A stretch of 57,190 bases of DNA from Methylobacterium mesophilicum (GCF_022179445.1 NZ_BPQU01000030.1:1-57190), one strand, 5' to 3'; counted from the first letter of the stretch, positions 7,802 to 15,633 are shown. Translations and numbers: made by a program. Notes: generated from the sequence alone by a model not told the origin.

Positions 7802-8986
7802 ATGCCGATTCCCGCCCAGAACGCCCCCGCGCCGGATCCGGTCGACCTGCTCGGGACCCTCGTGGCCTTCGACACGGTGAGCGCCCGCTCGAACCTGCCG
7901 CTGATCGACTGGGCGGAAGGCTATTGCCGCCGCCACGGCGCCGCGGTCGCCCGCGTGCCCGACGCAACCGGGGCCAAGGCGGCCCTGCTCGTGAGCGTCG
8001 GCCCGTTCGAGACGCGACCCGGCTACGTGCTCTCCGGCCACAGCGACGTGGTGCCGGTCGAGGGCCAGCCCTGGTCGTCGGACCCGTTCGTCCTGCGGGA
8101 GGCGGCGGGCCGGCTTTACGGGCGCGGCACCTCCGACATGAAGGGGTTCCTCGCGGTCTGCCTCGCGCTCCTGCCCGAGATGGCGGCGGCGGAACTCGCG
8201 ACCCCGCTCCATCTCGCGATCTCGTACGACGAGGAGGTCGGCTGCCTCGGGGTGCGCCCGCTGATCGCCCGGATGCTGGAGCGGGGCCCGCGCCCGCTGG
8301 GCTGCTTCGTGGGCGAGCCCACCGGCATGGACGTGGTGGTCGGGCACAAGGGCAAGTCCGCGTCCCGCCTCACCTTCCGGGGCAAGGCCAGCCACTCGGC
8401 CCTGGCGCCGGCGGGCGTCAACGCGGTGGAATACGCCGCCCGCTTCATCGAGCATGTCCGGCTGTCCGCGGAGGCGATCGCCCGGGACGGCGCCCGCGAC
8501 CCGCTCTACGACGTGCCCCACACCACCGGCCTGTCGAGCGTGGTCCGGGGCGGCTCGGCGCTCAACATCGTGCCCGACAGCTGCAGCGTGGAATTCGAAT
8601 ACCGGGCGATCGGGGCCGACGATGCCGGGGCGCTGGCGGCGGCCGCGATCGCCTACGCCACCGACACCCTGGCGCCGCTGATGCGGGAGACGGACCCGGC
8701 CTGCGGCGTCGAGGTCGAGCCGCTGATCGACTATCCCGGCCTCGACACCGACCCCGAGGCGGCGATCGTGACGCTCGCCAAGCGGCTGGCCGGGCGCAAC
8801 GGGCACGGCAAGGTCTCCTACGGCACGGAGGGCGGGCTGTTCGAGCGGCTGGGCGGCGTACCGGCGGTGGTGATCGGTCCGGGCTCGATCGCCCGGGCCC
8901 ACAAGGCCGACGAGTACGTGACCCGGGACGAACTGGCGGCCTGCGCGGACTTCGTCCGGCGGCTGATCCGGGACTGCCGGGCCTGA
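7802..8986 (+). CDS. argE: acetylornithine deacetylase-type M20 metallohydrolase
   Basis: This 394-residue zinc-dependent hydrolase is predicted to remove the acetyl group from N-acetylornithine (arginine synthesis) or a similar N-acyl amino acid. Metal-site motifs of the M20 family are present: SGHSDVVPVEG, GRGTSDMKGFLA and the catalytic YDEEVGCLG, with a lid/dimerisation domain in the middle (HKGKSASRLTFRGKASHSA). Length and the DMKG/DEEVG pattern match ArgE rather than DapE. No other arginine gene is adjacent, so it may serve catabolism. The ATG at 7802 follows an upstream gene-free region and no better start is seen. Confidence 0.88.
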   Translation: MPIPAQNAPAPDPVDLLGTLVAFDTVSARSNLPLIDWAEGYCRRHGAAVARVPDATGAKAALLVSVGPFETRPGYVLSGHSDVVPVEGQPWSSDPFVLREAAGRLYGRGTSDMKGFLAVCLALLPEMAAAELATPLHLAISYDEEVGCLGVRPLIARMLERGPRPLGCFVGEPTGMDVVVGHKGKSASRLTFRGKASHSALAPAGVNAVEYAARFIEHVRLSAEAIARDGARDPLYDVPHTTGLSSVVRGGSALNIVPDSCSVEFEYRAIGADDAGALAAAAIAYATDTLAPLMRETDPACGVEVEPLIDYPGLDTDPEAAIVTLAKRLAGRNGHGKVSYGTEGGLFERLGGVPAVVIGPGSIARAHKADEYVTRDELAACADFVRRLIRDCRA

Positions 8987-9176
8987 GAGACTTCGCAGTC
9001 TGGCGCGGCCTTCGACGCGCATAGTCTACGAAGGGTCCGCGAAGTCTGCGGCGGTCCGGCCGCCCCTCGTGGCGTCCTGCGAAGAAACGCCCGCCTCGAA
9101 CGAGAAACCTTTGCGCCGCTCGCGGTTTGGATGGGCGGCGGGCCGCGAGGCCGGATCGGGAATCGGCGAGAAGCGC

Positions 9177-9644
9177 ATGGCCAGCCTCAGCGTCGCGATC
9201 GCGTTCGGCGTCCGCCTGCTCCTGGTGCTGCTGTTCCTGCCGTTCAGCGCCCTCGACAAGATCCTCAACTTCAAGGGTGCGGTCGGCCAGGCCCGGCAGG
9301 CGGTGCACGCCACCGGGCCGGCGACCCTGCTGATCCTGATCGGGCTCGGCGTCGAGATCGGGATGTCGCTGTGCGTCCTGACCGGCACCGCCGACCGGGC
9401 GGCGGCCTTCGTGCTCGCCGGCTATTGCGGCGCCACCGCGCTGCTGTGGAAACAGTTCTGGGCGCCCGGCGACTTCTGGGCGGGCGGCAAGGGCCGCGAG
9501 CTGTTTTGGGATTTTTTGAAGAATTTCGCGCTGGCCGGAGGTTTTTTGCTCATCACCTTCGGGACGGGCGCCGGGACGGTCCAGGATTTCTTCGCCGACC
9601 CGCTCGCCTCGTCCCACCCCTACGCGGTCCAGGCCCGGCCATAG
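9177..9644 (+). CDS. DoxX-like integral membrane protein
   Basis: This 155-residue protein has four hydrophobic segments. The first contains VRLLLVLLFLPFSALDKILNF, and the last ends in FALAGGFLLITFG. The pattern (arginine in helix 1, then FxALxKxxNF) fits the DoxX/DoxD superfamily of small membrane proteins, whose functions are mostly unknown and sometimes linked to redox stress. The internal ATG at 9177 is preferred over one 108 bases upstream, because the upstream extension is hydrophilic, arginine-rich and lacks a ribosome-binding site. Confidence 0.75.
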   Translation: MASLSVAIAFGVRLLLVLLFLPFSALDKILNFKGAVGQARQAVHATGPATLLILIGLGVEIGMSLCVLTGTADRAAAFVLAGYCGATALLWKQFWAPGDFWAGGKGRELFWDFLKNFALAGGFLLITFGTGAGTVQDFFADPLASSHPYAVQARP

Positions 9645-9707
9645 AATCCGGGATTCCCAAGGGCCCGCGGCCGTTGGGCGGGGTTCGGGGCGCGCAGCCC
9701 CGAGACG
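9645..9707. repeat. diverged intergenic palindromic repeat
   Basis: Short region between convergent genes with a ggggttcggggc...gccccgagac inverted repeat and a cccaagggcccg motif, resembling a decayed family B element. It could terminate both transcripts. Confidence 0.35.
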
Positions 9708-10313
9708 TCACCCTTGCGGTACGGTGGCGACCATCGAGGGCCGGCCCTCGAACACCGCGGACCAGGCGGCGGTGGCGGGGCGTCCCTCGCGCCAGGCGAG
9801 ATCGGGGAAGCGCAGGTCGAGGTAGCCCAGCGCGCAGGCCATCGCGACCGTGCCGATATCGAGGACCGGCATGTCCGCCACCAGGGTCTCGAACCGGTCC
9901 AGCGCCGCCGTGATCTTGGCCACCTGGCCGGCTTCCCAGGCCGCCCAGCGCTGCGCCTCCGGGCGCAGGACCCGCTCGTAGCGGGTGAGCAGGGCGGCAT
10001 CGAGCAGGCCGTCGGCGAGCGCCTGCCGGGTCAGCGCGTCCCAGCGCGCCGGACCCTCGGGGAACAGGCGCGGGCCGGCCGACAGGCCGTCGAGATACTC
10101 GCAGATCACCCGGCTGTCGTAGAGGGCGGTGCCGTCCTCCAGCACCAGGGCCGGGATCTTGCCCAGCGGATTGTGGGCGGCGACCTCGGGGGCGGGGCCG
10201 GTCGGGGAGGCCCCGGCGACGGTGACGGCGATTCTGTCGATCAGACCGGTCTCGTGGGCCAGCACCAGCACCTTGCGGGCATACGGGGAGGCGGGGGAGT
10301 AGAGGAGCTTCAT
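9708..10313 (-). CDS. glutathione S-transferase family protein
   Basis: This 201-residue cytosolic protein has a thioredoxin-fold N-terminal half (MKLLYSPASPYARKVLVLAHE, with NPLGKIPALVLEDG and the SRVICEYLD motif that binds the gamma-glutamyl group) and an all-helical C-terminal half. Ser/Tyr in SPYARK would be the activating residue position. The family conjugates glutathione to electrophiles or reduces disulfides; the substrate is unknown. The ATG at 10313 begins the canonical beta-strand. The gene is alone on the minus strand and convergent with the DoxX gene. Confidence 0.88.
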   Translation of the reverse strand: MKLLYSPASPYARKVLVLAHETGLIDRIAVTVAGASPTGPAPEVAAHNPLGKIPALVLEDGTALYDSRVICEYLDGLSAGPRLFPEGPARWDALTRQALADGLLDAALLTRYERVLRPEAQRWAAWEAGQVAKITAALDRFETLVADMPVLDIGTVAMACALGYLDLRFPDLAWREGRPATAAWSAVFEGRPSMVATVPQG

Positions 10314-10392
10314 CGGACCGTCCCGGTTCGTGGCGACGCATCTGGTCATGCCACGCAGACCTCGCATCGCTGCCCGCCGGAATCCAGCCCCG

Positions 10393-10644
10393 TCAGACCT
10401 TCCGGGACATCCCGGAGCCGGCATGCACCACCCGCCCCCGCACCCGGTCCCGGCGCTTGGACTGCCGGTGCGCCTGCCAGACGAGGATCCCGGTGGCGAG
10501 CCGGTCCAGGAGGAGCAGGGACAGGCTGCCGATGATCGCCAGCACGCAGACGGCGCCGATCAGGACGCCCCAGATCCCGGGGGCCGGGATAATCATCAGG
10601 CACAGCAGGCCGAACACCGCCGCCCCGGGGATCCATCGCGCCAT
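10393..10644 (-). CDS. small two-helix membrane protein of unknown function
   Basis: Predicted 83-residue protein with two transmembrane helices (AAVFGLLCLMIIPAPGIWG and GAVCVLAIIGSLSLLLLDRL) and a basic C-terminal tail (HRQSKRRDRVRGR). It is followed by the GST gene on the same strand. A good GGAGGG sequence sits about 25 bases upstream of the chosen ATG, so the true start may be an alternative codon slightly upstream. No family is recognised. Confidence 0.55.
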   Translation of the reverse strand: MARWIPGAAVFGLLCLMIIPAPGIWGVLIGAVCVLAIIGSLSLLLLDRLATGILVWQAHRQSKRRDRVRGRVVHAGSGMSRKV

Positions 10645-10891
10645 CGTGCCGCCCGTCTTCGATAAGGGTCCCTCCTCATGGATAAACCCCGGGAAGAAGA
10701 CGCTGATGTATGTTTTAATCTCTATTTGCCGGTCGTTGTGCCTGAAAGCATGGTTTACATTCAATTTCGTCGGTCGATTGCAAGTCTAGTTCTCGTCTCG
10801 AGCCGTTCCGGCTCAGCGGTGGCCGCGAGCCGGCCTTCCGGGGCGTGCGCGGGATGCCCCGGAGCGTGCCGGCGGGGGCGGGGGCCTCCGG

Positions 10892-11297
10892 AGGACCTCG
10901 ACGCCCTGGCGGCGCATGACGGCATCGGGATCCTGCGCGACCGCCACGTCGAGCCCTGGCGCTTCCAGGCCGAGGGCCGGCGCGTGCAGGTTCCGGATCG
11001 CGCCCGGCTCCGGGTCGGCCATGTCGAGGCGGCGCTGCTGGCGGCCCGGGCCGGGCTCGGCCTCGCGCAGCTGCCGCTGTGGCTGGCGCGGCCGCTCCTG
11101 GAGGAGGGGCATTGGAGGAGGGGCATTTGGAGGAGGGGCGTCTGCGGCCGGTCCTGGCGGAGCACGCGCCGGCCGGCCTGCCGATCCACCTGGTCTGGCC
11201 GACCGACAGCCTGATGACCGCCCGCCTCCGGCTGGCGATCGACGCCCTCGCGGCCGGGCTGCCGGCCGCGCCGGAGCCTCTTACGCCGCCGGGATGA
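10892..11297 (+). pseudogene. LysR-type regulator remnant (truncated and frameshifted)
   Basis: Two adjacent reading frames together spell the end of a LysR-type effector-binding domain. Frame 1 gives DLDALAAHDGIGI, then PWRF and AALLAARAGLGLAQLPLWLA. After a tandem repeat, frame 2 gives LRPVLAEHAPAGLPIHLVWP and RLRLAIDALAAGL. The frame changes inside the repeat at 11098-11141, where an extra 29 bases (15 plus 14) have been added. The DNA-binding N-terminal half is absent upstream, so the gene is both truncated and frameshifted. The remnant ends 17 bases inside the convergent GFA gene. Confidence 0.72.
11098..11141. repeat. 14/15-bp tandem repeat that breaks the LysR remnant
   Basis: Three consecutive units: ctggaggaggggcat (15 bases, 11098-11112), tggaggaggggcat (14 bases, 11113-11126) and ttggaggaggggcgt (15 bases, 11127-11141). 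One ancestral unit would encode Leu-Glu-Glu-Gly-Arg and keep the frame open into the next block. The 14-base unit shifts the frame. Confidence 0.85.
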
Positions 11298-11718
11298 ACC
11301 GCAGCGTGCCGGCCCGGCGGGTCGGCTGGCCGGTGTCGCTGGTGTGGTTGACCCCGTCCATGACCGGCACCGCGGGGAAGTCGAACGGGCTGACCCCGTC
11401 GAGGCAGGCCACGTTCACGGCGTAGAGGTCTTGGTTCGAGCGCCGCTGGTGGTGGGTGTAGATCCCGCAGCGGGAACAGAAGAAGTGCTCCGCCGTCCCG
11501 GTGTGGAAGCGGTAGCGGGTCAGCGTCTCCGCGCCCGCCAGGATCTCGACCCCGCCGGCCTCCGCCATCGCGACGACGGCACCGCGCATCCGGCAGTAGG
11601 AGCAGGTGCAGCGGCGGATCGAATCGAAGCCGTCGCCGAGGGTCGCCCGGAAGCGCACCGTGCCGCAATGGCACTGGCCGGACCGGATGGTGGCCCGGTC
11701 GATGGCTTGGTCGGTCAT
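11281..11718 (-). CDS. GFA (glutathione-dependent formaldehyde-activating) family zinc protein
   Basis: This 145-residue protein has the GFA/CENP-V zinc-binding pattern. C16-H-C18 (GQCHCGTVRF) and C37-T-C39-S-Y-C42 are near the N-terminus, and CSRCGIYTHHQ lies further on. The founding member binds S-hydroxymethylglutathione, but most members are of unknown activity, so a direct role in formaldehyde metabolism should not be assumed even in a methylotroph-like genome. The ATG at 11718 gives the expected family length. The gene is divergent from the AhpD-like gene and convergent with a LysR remnant. Confidence 0.88.
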   Translation of the reverse strand: MTDQAIDRATIRSGQCHCGTVRFRATLGDGFDSIRRCTCSYCRMRGAVVAMAEAGGVEILAGAETLTRYRFHTGTAEHFFCSRCGIYTHHQRRSNQDLYAVNVACLDGVSPFDFPAVPVMDGVNHTSDTGQPTRRAGTLRFIPAA

Positions 11719-11946
11719 GGCGCCTGTCCTGTTCCGATCGCCGCCGGGTCCGGTCCGGCCGGGCGCGTGCCTCCGGCGACCGCGCTCACCGTCGCGCCGG
11801 GGGTAGCCCCGGGATCCGGGCCGGACAATCCCTGAAAAGCGCGCGCGTCGCGTGAGGAAAAGGCACGCTGGGGTTCCCGATCGGGGCCGCGCCGCCCGGT
11901 TTGCCGAGGGCGGGGACGCGGATTGCCATCCCGAAGCTTCATCTGT

Positions 11947-11962
11947 ACCTACTAGTTGGTAG
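11947..11962. promoter_or_regulatory. TetR-like palindromic operator
   Basis: The 16-mer tacctactagttggta is a near-perfect palindrome with centre ACTAGT and TACC/GGTA ends; only one symmetric pair mismatches. It lies 65 bases upstream of the AhpD-like gene in the divergent region. Operators of this shape are typical of TetR-family repressors, but no TetR gene is in the window. Confidence 0.5.
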
Positions 11963-12026
11963 GCGGTGCAGCAGGCGCCGCCGCGGCAACGGCTCCCGAG
12001 AGAGCCGCGTTCGGAGGAACACCGGG

Positions 12027-12365
12027 ATGGAGAATTGGAACGGCTACCGGGGCGAGCTGATGGCCACGCTGGGTCAGATCGGCCAGATCAGCCCGGACCT
12101 GCTGCACGCCCACGATAAGCTGGCCTCGGCCCAGCCGAAGGTGCCGCAGCTCGACGCCAAGACCCGGGAGCTCATCGCCCTCGCGGTGGCGGTGACGACC
12201 CGGTGCGACGGCTGCATCGCCTTCCACACCGACGCCGCCCGGAAGGCCGGCGCGACGAAGGAGGAGATGGTCGAGGCGCTGGGCGTCGCCGTCGCGCTGA
12301 ATGCCGGCGCGGCGCTGGTCTACAGCGCCCGGGCCTTCGACGCCTTCACGCGCGATCCGGGCTGA
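12027..12365 (+). CDS. carboxymuconolactone decarboxylase / AhpD-like protein
   Basis: This 112-residue protein has the alkylhydroperoxidase motif C60-DG-C63-IAF-H67, which in AhpD-like proteins forms a redox-active disulfide with a proton-relay His. The surrounding helices (KTRELIALAVAVTTR, EMVEALGVAVALNAG) match the family. It may reduce peroxides or other electrophiles. The ATG at 12027 is set by a GGAGG ribosome-binding site at 12012-12016. A palindromic TetR-like operator upstream suggests it is inducible, perhaps by a reactive electrophile. Confidence 0.88.
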   Translation: MENWNGYRGELMATLGQIGQISPDLLHAHDKLASAQPKVPQLDAKTRELIALAVAVTTRCDGCIAFHTDAARKAGATKEEMVEALGVAVALNAGAALVYSARAFDAFTRDPG

Positions 12366-12422
12366 GCGGCCCGCGACCGGGGCGCTGCCGCGGGGGCGCC
12401 CCGGACCCGGCCGTCGCGCGCC

Positions 12423-12758
12423 CTATCCCGCCACGTCCAGGCTGCGGGCCTCGCTCACGAGGTGGTAGAACCGCCCGTCGAACATCTGCATCACCGCCTC
12501 GGTGGCGGCGTGGGATTCCGGCCGGATCGACGAGGCCAGGCAGGCGTCGAGCGCCGCCTGATCCAAAAAATCCATCTCCAGGATCATGGCGATCGGCCGG
12601 GCGTCGGCATCCTTGGAGACCAGGCGCTGCACCCGCACCGCGGTCACCCCCGGGAAGCGCCGCCAGAACGGCTCCAGCTCGTCCCGGACCCGGCGGAAGA
12701 ACGCGTCGTCCTGGCCGTCGCGCACCGTGCCCTCGTAGATCGCGGTCCTGGTCAGCAT
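12423..12758 (-). CDS. dimeric alpha/beta-barrel-like protein of unknown function
   Basis: This 111-residue protein has a predicted beta-alpha-beta-beta-alpha pattern: MLTRTAIYEGTVRDG, then a long helix EFWRR-type region, then VTAVRVQRLVS and IAMILEMDFLDQAALDACLAS. This resembles the ferredoxin-like fold of EthD/ABM-type small proteins. No catalytic motif is visible. It is convergent with the AhpD-like gene. Codon use and the ATG at 12758 are consistent with a real gene; function is unknown. Confidence 0.7.
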   Translation of the reverse strand: MLTRTAIYEGTVRDGQDDAFFRRVRDELEPFWRRFPGVTAVRVQRLVSKDADARPIAMILEMDFLDQAALDACLASSIRPESHAATEAVMQMFDGRFYHLVSEARSLDVAG

Positions 12759-12921
12759 CGGGCGTCTCCACAGGTTCGAGCGGTCAACCGGCGAGCGCCG
12801 GGTTCGCTCCGCCGGGTTCGCTCCCGCCGGGTGACAGGGCGGCCGCGCTGTCGGCCGGCGCGGTGTTCCCGGCCTTCACCCGGGCGGGCGAATCGGGGTA
12901 TCGCATCCTCAGCCCATCGCG

Positions 12922-13140
12922 ACGATGCGGGAGAGACCGGGATCCGCCCACCAGAGGGGGACCCGGCGCCGACGGAGCAACCGCCCCGGAAACTCTCAGG
13001 CACCGGAACCGTGTCGTCAGGGCGATCTGGAGAGCGGTGCAGCGGATCCTTTCGGGTCCGTGGGTACCCGCCGAAGGGGACGTCCGCGCCAGCCTCGCCA
13101 GGGCCGGCCGGATCAAGCTCTCAGGCACCGGGACAGATGG
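12922..13140 (+). ncRNA. tandem glycine riboswitch (two aptamers)
   Basis: Two consecutive glycine-aptamer cores precede the flavoprotein gene. Aptamer 1 (about 12922-13008) has gatgcgggagagacc, a GACGGAGCAA-type core and the conserved ggaaactctcaggcacc. Aptamer 2 (about 13022-13140) has gatctggagagcgg, ccgccgaaggggac and the conserved gctctcaggcaccgggac. The 3-prime end of aptamer 2 is about 68 bases before the start codon. This double architecture is the classical glycine riboswitch, which usually turns on glycine-catabolic genes when glycine is abundant. No rho-independent off-structure was worked out. Confidence 0.9.
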
Positions 13141-13207
13141 GGCGCGAAAACCGGCCGACCCGCAGGGGGAGGGCCTCACCGCGTCCGCACGTCCCGGAGT
13201 CCCCATC

Positions 13208-14482
13208 ATGACCCACATCGCCGTCATCGGCGCCGGCATCACCGGCGTGACCACCGCCTACGCGCTCGCCCGGCGCGGCTACAGCGTCACCGTCCTCGAC
13301 CGGCAGCGCTACGCCGCCATGGAGACCTCCTTCGCCAACGGCGGCCAGCTCTCGGCCTGCAACGCCGAGGTCTGGAACAAGCTCTCCACCGTGCTCCACG
13401 GCGTCCAGTGGATGCTGCGCCGCGACGCGCCGCTGCTGATGAACCCGGCCCCGTCCTGGCACAAGCTGTCCTGGATGGCGGAGTTCATGCGCGAGATCGC
13501 CCATTACCGGCAGAACACCGTTGAGACCGTGCGGCTGGCCCTCAAGGCCCGCACCGCCCTGTTCGCCATGGCCGAGGCCGAGGGCATCAACTTCGACCTG
13601 AAGACCCGCGGCATCCTGCACTTCTACCGGGACCGGGCGAGCTTCGAGAAGGCGCACGCCGTCAACGCCCTGCTGCGGGAGGGCGGGCTCGAGCGCTACG
13701 CCGTGACCCCGGAGGAGATCCGGGCGATCGAGCCGACGCTGGCCGGCGCCTACGCGGGCGGCTTCTTCACGCCCTCGGACGCCACCGGCGACATCCACAC
13801 CTTCACCCGGGGCCTCGCCGCCGCCTGCGCCCGCAGGGGCGTCCGCTTCGTCCACGACGCCAGCGTCGAGACGATCGCGGCCGGGGCGGGGGGCTACGCC
13901 ATCGGCTGGCGCAGAACCGATCATCTGGCCGACCGCCCGGCCGCCGCCCCGCAGGCCCTGACCGCCGACGCGGTGGTGATCTGCGCGGGCTGCGCCAGCC
14001 GGCGCTTCGCCGCGATGCTCGGGGACCGGGTCAACGTCTACCCGGTGAAGGGCTACTCGATCACCGTGAATTTGCTGACCCCGGAGGCGCAGGCTGCGGC
14101 CCCGGAGGTCAGCATCCTCGACGAGGCGGCCAAGATCGTCACCAGCCGGCTCGGCGACGCGCGCCTGCGGGTCGCCGGCACCGCCGAGTTCAACGGGTTC
14201 AACCGCGACATCCGGCACGACCGGGTGCAGCCGCTGATCGACTGGACCCGGGAGCAGTTCCCGCTTGTCGACACCGACCGGGTGGTGGCCTGGAGCGGCC
14301 TGCGGCCGATGCTGCCGAACATGCTGCCCAAGGTCGGGCGCGGCCGCCGGCCCGGCGTGTTCTACAACACCGGCCACGGCCATCTCGGCTGGACCCTCTC
14401 GGGCGCCACCGCCGAACTCGTCGCCGAGGCGGTGGCCGCCGAGCATGCCCCGGAGGCCGCGGGCCTGGATCTGGCGGCCTAG
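13208..14482 (+). CDS. dadA: FAD-dependent D-amino acid dehydrogenase (DadA-like), glycine-riboswitch controlled
   Basis: This 424-residue flavoprotein starts with a dinucleotide-binding fold (AVIGAGITGVTTAYALARRG, then VTVLDR). It has the DadA-type signature ETSFANGGQLS near residue 40 and a C-terminal FAD motif YNTGHGHLGWTLSGATAE. Family members oxidise D-amino acids to 2-oxo acids and pass electrons to the respiratory chain; some relatives act on glycine. The tandem glycine riboswitch directly upstream makes glycine, giving glyoxylate and ammonia, a candidate substrate here (inference). A REP-like repeat starts 2 bases after the stop codon. Confidence 0.87.
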   Translation: MTHIAVIGAGITGVTTAYALARRGYSVTVLDRQRYAAMETSFANGGQLSACNAEVWNKLSTVLHGVQWMLRRDAPLLMNPAPSWHKLSWMAEFMREIAHYRQNTVETVRLALKARTALFAMAEAEGINFDLKTRGILHFYRDRASFEKAHAVNALLREGGLERYAVTPEEIRAIEPTLAGAYAGGFFTPSDATGDIHTFTRGLAAACARRGVRFVHDASVETIAAGAGGYAIGWRRTDHLADRPAAAPQALTADAVVICAGCASRRFAAMLGDRVNVYPVKGYSITVNLLTPEAQAAAPEVSILDEAAKIVTSRLGDARLRVAGTAEFNGFNRDIRHDRVQPLIDWTREQFPLVDTDRVVAWSGLRPMLPNMLPKVGRGRRPGVFYNTGHGHLGWTLSGATAELVAEAVAAEHAPEAAGLDLAA

Positions 14483-14483
14483 G

Positions 14484-14583
14484 GCATCGCCCCGAAAAGT
14501 GGTTGCCGGATTTCGGAAAAGGTGATGCACATTCAAAGACCTGGCGCATCATGCCGGTTCCGATATCCGGCACGATGCGCCAG
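14484..14583. repeat. two palindromic repeats between dadA and vapC
   Basis: The first element (14484-14528) reads gcatcgccccgaaaag...ggtgatgc and is the same family as the repeat at 53378-53423. The second (14541-14583) is a 17-bp stem with one mismatch, ctggcgcatcatgccgg (14541-14557) against ccggcacgatgcgccag (14567-14583). Together they sit between convergent genes and can terminate both. Confidence 0.75.
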
Positions 14584-14617
14584 GGCATCGTCCCGAGCGA
14601 TGTGGGCCGGGACGCCT

Positions 14618-15031
14618 TCAGATCGACAGCGGGACGCCGCAGGAAGACGCGGCGGCCCGCAGAGCCGCGTCCCGTGTCGCCAGGGGCAGCCCATGACGGA
14701 TCGCCAGTTCGAGATAGCTCGCGTCGTAGGCCGTCAGCCGGTGCGCCTGGGCGAGCACGAGGGTCTCCGTCCAAGCCCGCTCCGGCGAGGGCGGGTCGAT
14801 CCGGACCGGCAGGTCGCCCAGGATGGTCAGGGCCTGCCGGCGTTCGGCCGCCGTGATGCGCTGGCGCCGCTCGGCCATGAGCATGACGTTGGCGACCTCG
14901 AACGGCCACAGGGCCGGAACCGTGGCGCCGGCTTGCGCCACCCGGTCGAGCAGGGCGTCCGTGGCTGCGTCGCCCTCGTCCGGCAGGATCCAGCACAGGG
15001 CGGCGGAGCAGTCGAGAACGCAGGCGCTCAC
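14618..15031 (-). CDS. VapC-like PIN-domain ribonuclease toxin
   Basis: This 137-residue protein carries the four acidic PIN residues: D7 in VLDCSAALCW, E45 in PFEVANV, D103 in YDASYLELA and D121 in TRDAALRAA. Such enzymes use Mg2+ to cut RNA (often tRNA) when freed from their antitoxin. Its ATG overlaps the antitoxin stop codon (ATGA, 15028-15031), the normal order for this toxin class. All catalytic residues look intact, so the toxin is probably active. The pair sits between the glycine-controlled flavoprotein and the PLP-enzyme cluster. Confidence 0.88.
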   Translation of the reverse strand: MSACVLDCSAALCWILPDEGDAATDALLDRVAQAGATVPALWPFEVANVMLMAERRQRITAAERRQALTILGDLPVRIDPPSPERAWTETLVLAQAHRLTAYDASYLELAIRHGLPLATRDAALRAAASSCGVPLSI

Positions 15032-15315
15032 CGCCGGCCTTCGTCGCGCAGCGCCCTCATCTCCGCCGCGTCGAACCGCACGCCCCGCGCGGCGATGCCG
15101 GCTCGCAGGGCGCGGAGCGCCGCGACGGCCGCCCGCGGAGGATCCGGCGACTCGGCAGCTGGCGGCTCTGCCGGCAACTCGGCTGGCAACTCGGCTGGAA
15201 TGAGGCGGGCCACGGCCTTGCCGCGGCGCGTGATGACCACCTCGTGCCCGCGCTCGACTTGGTCGAGGAGGGCACCGAGCCGATTCCTGGCATCGAGGAC
15301 GCTGACGGGATCCAT
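15028..15315 (-). CDS. Phd/YefM-type antitoxin of the VapC-like toxin
   Basis: This 95-residue protein begins with the Phd/YefM DNA-binding half (VSVLDARNRLGALLDQVERG, then EVVITRRGKAVARLIP). A Pro/Ala/Glu-rich linker with a short repeat (AELPAELPAEPPAAE) follows, then a C-terminal helix that would wrap the toxin (RALRAGIAARGVRFDAAEMRA). It neutralises the PIN toxin and represses its own operon. The ATG at 15315 starts the conserved N-terminus. A perfect 16-bp palindrome immediately upstream (15325-15365) could be its operator or simply a repeat element. Confidence 0.85.
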   Translation of the reverse strand: MDPVSVLDARNRLGALLDQVERGHEVVITRRGKAVARLIPAELPAELPAEPPAAESPDPPRAAVAALRALRAGIAARGVRFDAAEMRALRDEGRR

Positions 15316-15324
15316 GCGATCATC

Positions 15325-15430
15325 TAGAGCCGTTCCCGATCGCGTTGCAATCGGGAACGGCTCTAAGTCTTTGATTCCACGCGCTCGCTTGCGCCGAACC
15401 GGTATCCACTTCGGCGGCGAGCGCTCTAGC
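15325..15430. repeat. compound palindromic repeat upstream of the antitoxin
   Basis: A perfect 16-bp stem tagagccgttcccgat (15325-15340) / atcgggaacggctcta (15350-15365) is followed by gcgctcgc (15381-15388) / gcgagcgc (15417-15424), enclosing a cgaaccggtatccacttcgg core. The core resembles palindromes widespread between genes in this bacterial order (recalled, not searched). It could double as an antitoxin operator because of its position. Confidence 0.65.
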
Positions 15431-15582
15431 CAGAGGCCTCGCGGTAGGACAAGCGATCCCGGTCGCCGTCCAGGACGGGGCATGGCGGCTGGACTCTCGC
15501 GGGCGCCAGCGCCGAGCTTTTGGCCGAGGTGGACCTGGGCGAAACGCGCCCGCCGTTTCGGCGGAACGGACGGCGCGCTTCC

Positions 15583-15603
15583 TAAGATAATTATGTATAC
15601 ACT
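15583..15603. promoter_or_regulatory. AT-rich promoter with TGTATACA palindrome
   Basis: An island of low GC (taagataattatgtatacac) lies about 31-51 bases upstream of the PLP-enzyme start. It contains the perfect 8-bp palindrome tgtataca (15594-15601). FCD-class GntR regulators often bind TGT-n-ACA-type half sites, so this is a candidate operator for the 15.6-19.1 kb gene cluster. No regulator gene is adjacent. Confidence 0.4.
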
Positions 15604-15633
15604 ACTCGAGCCGCCCCGGATCCCCGAGCCGTG

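Noticed and set aside
11098..11141. CRISPR-like or rRNA-related repeat
   Set aside because: Only three short adjacent units without spacers; it is slippage in a dead gene.
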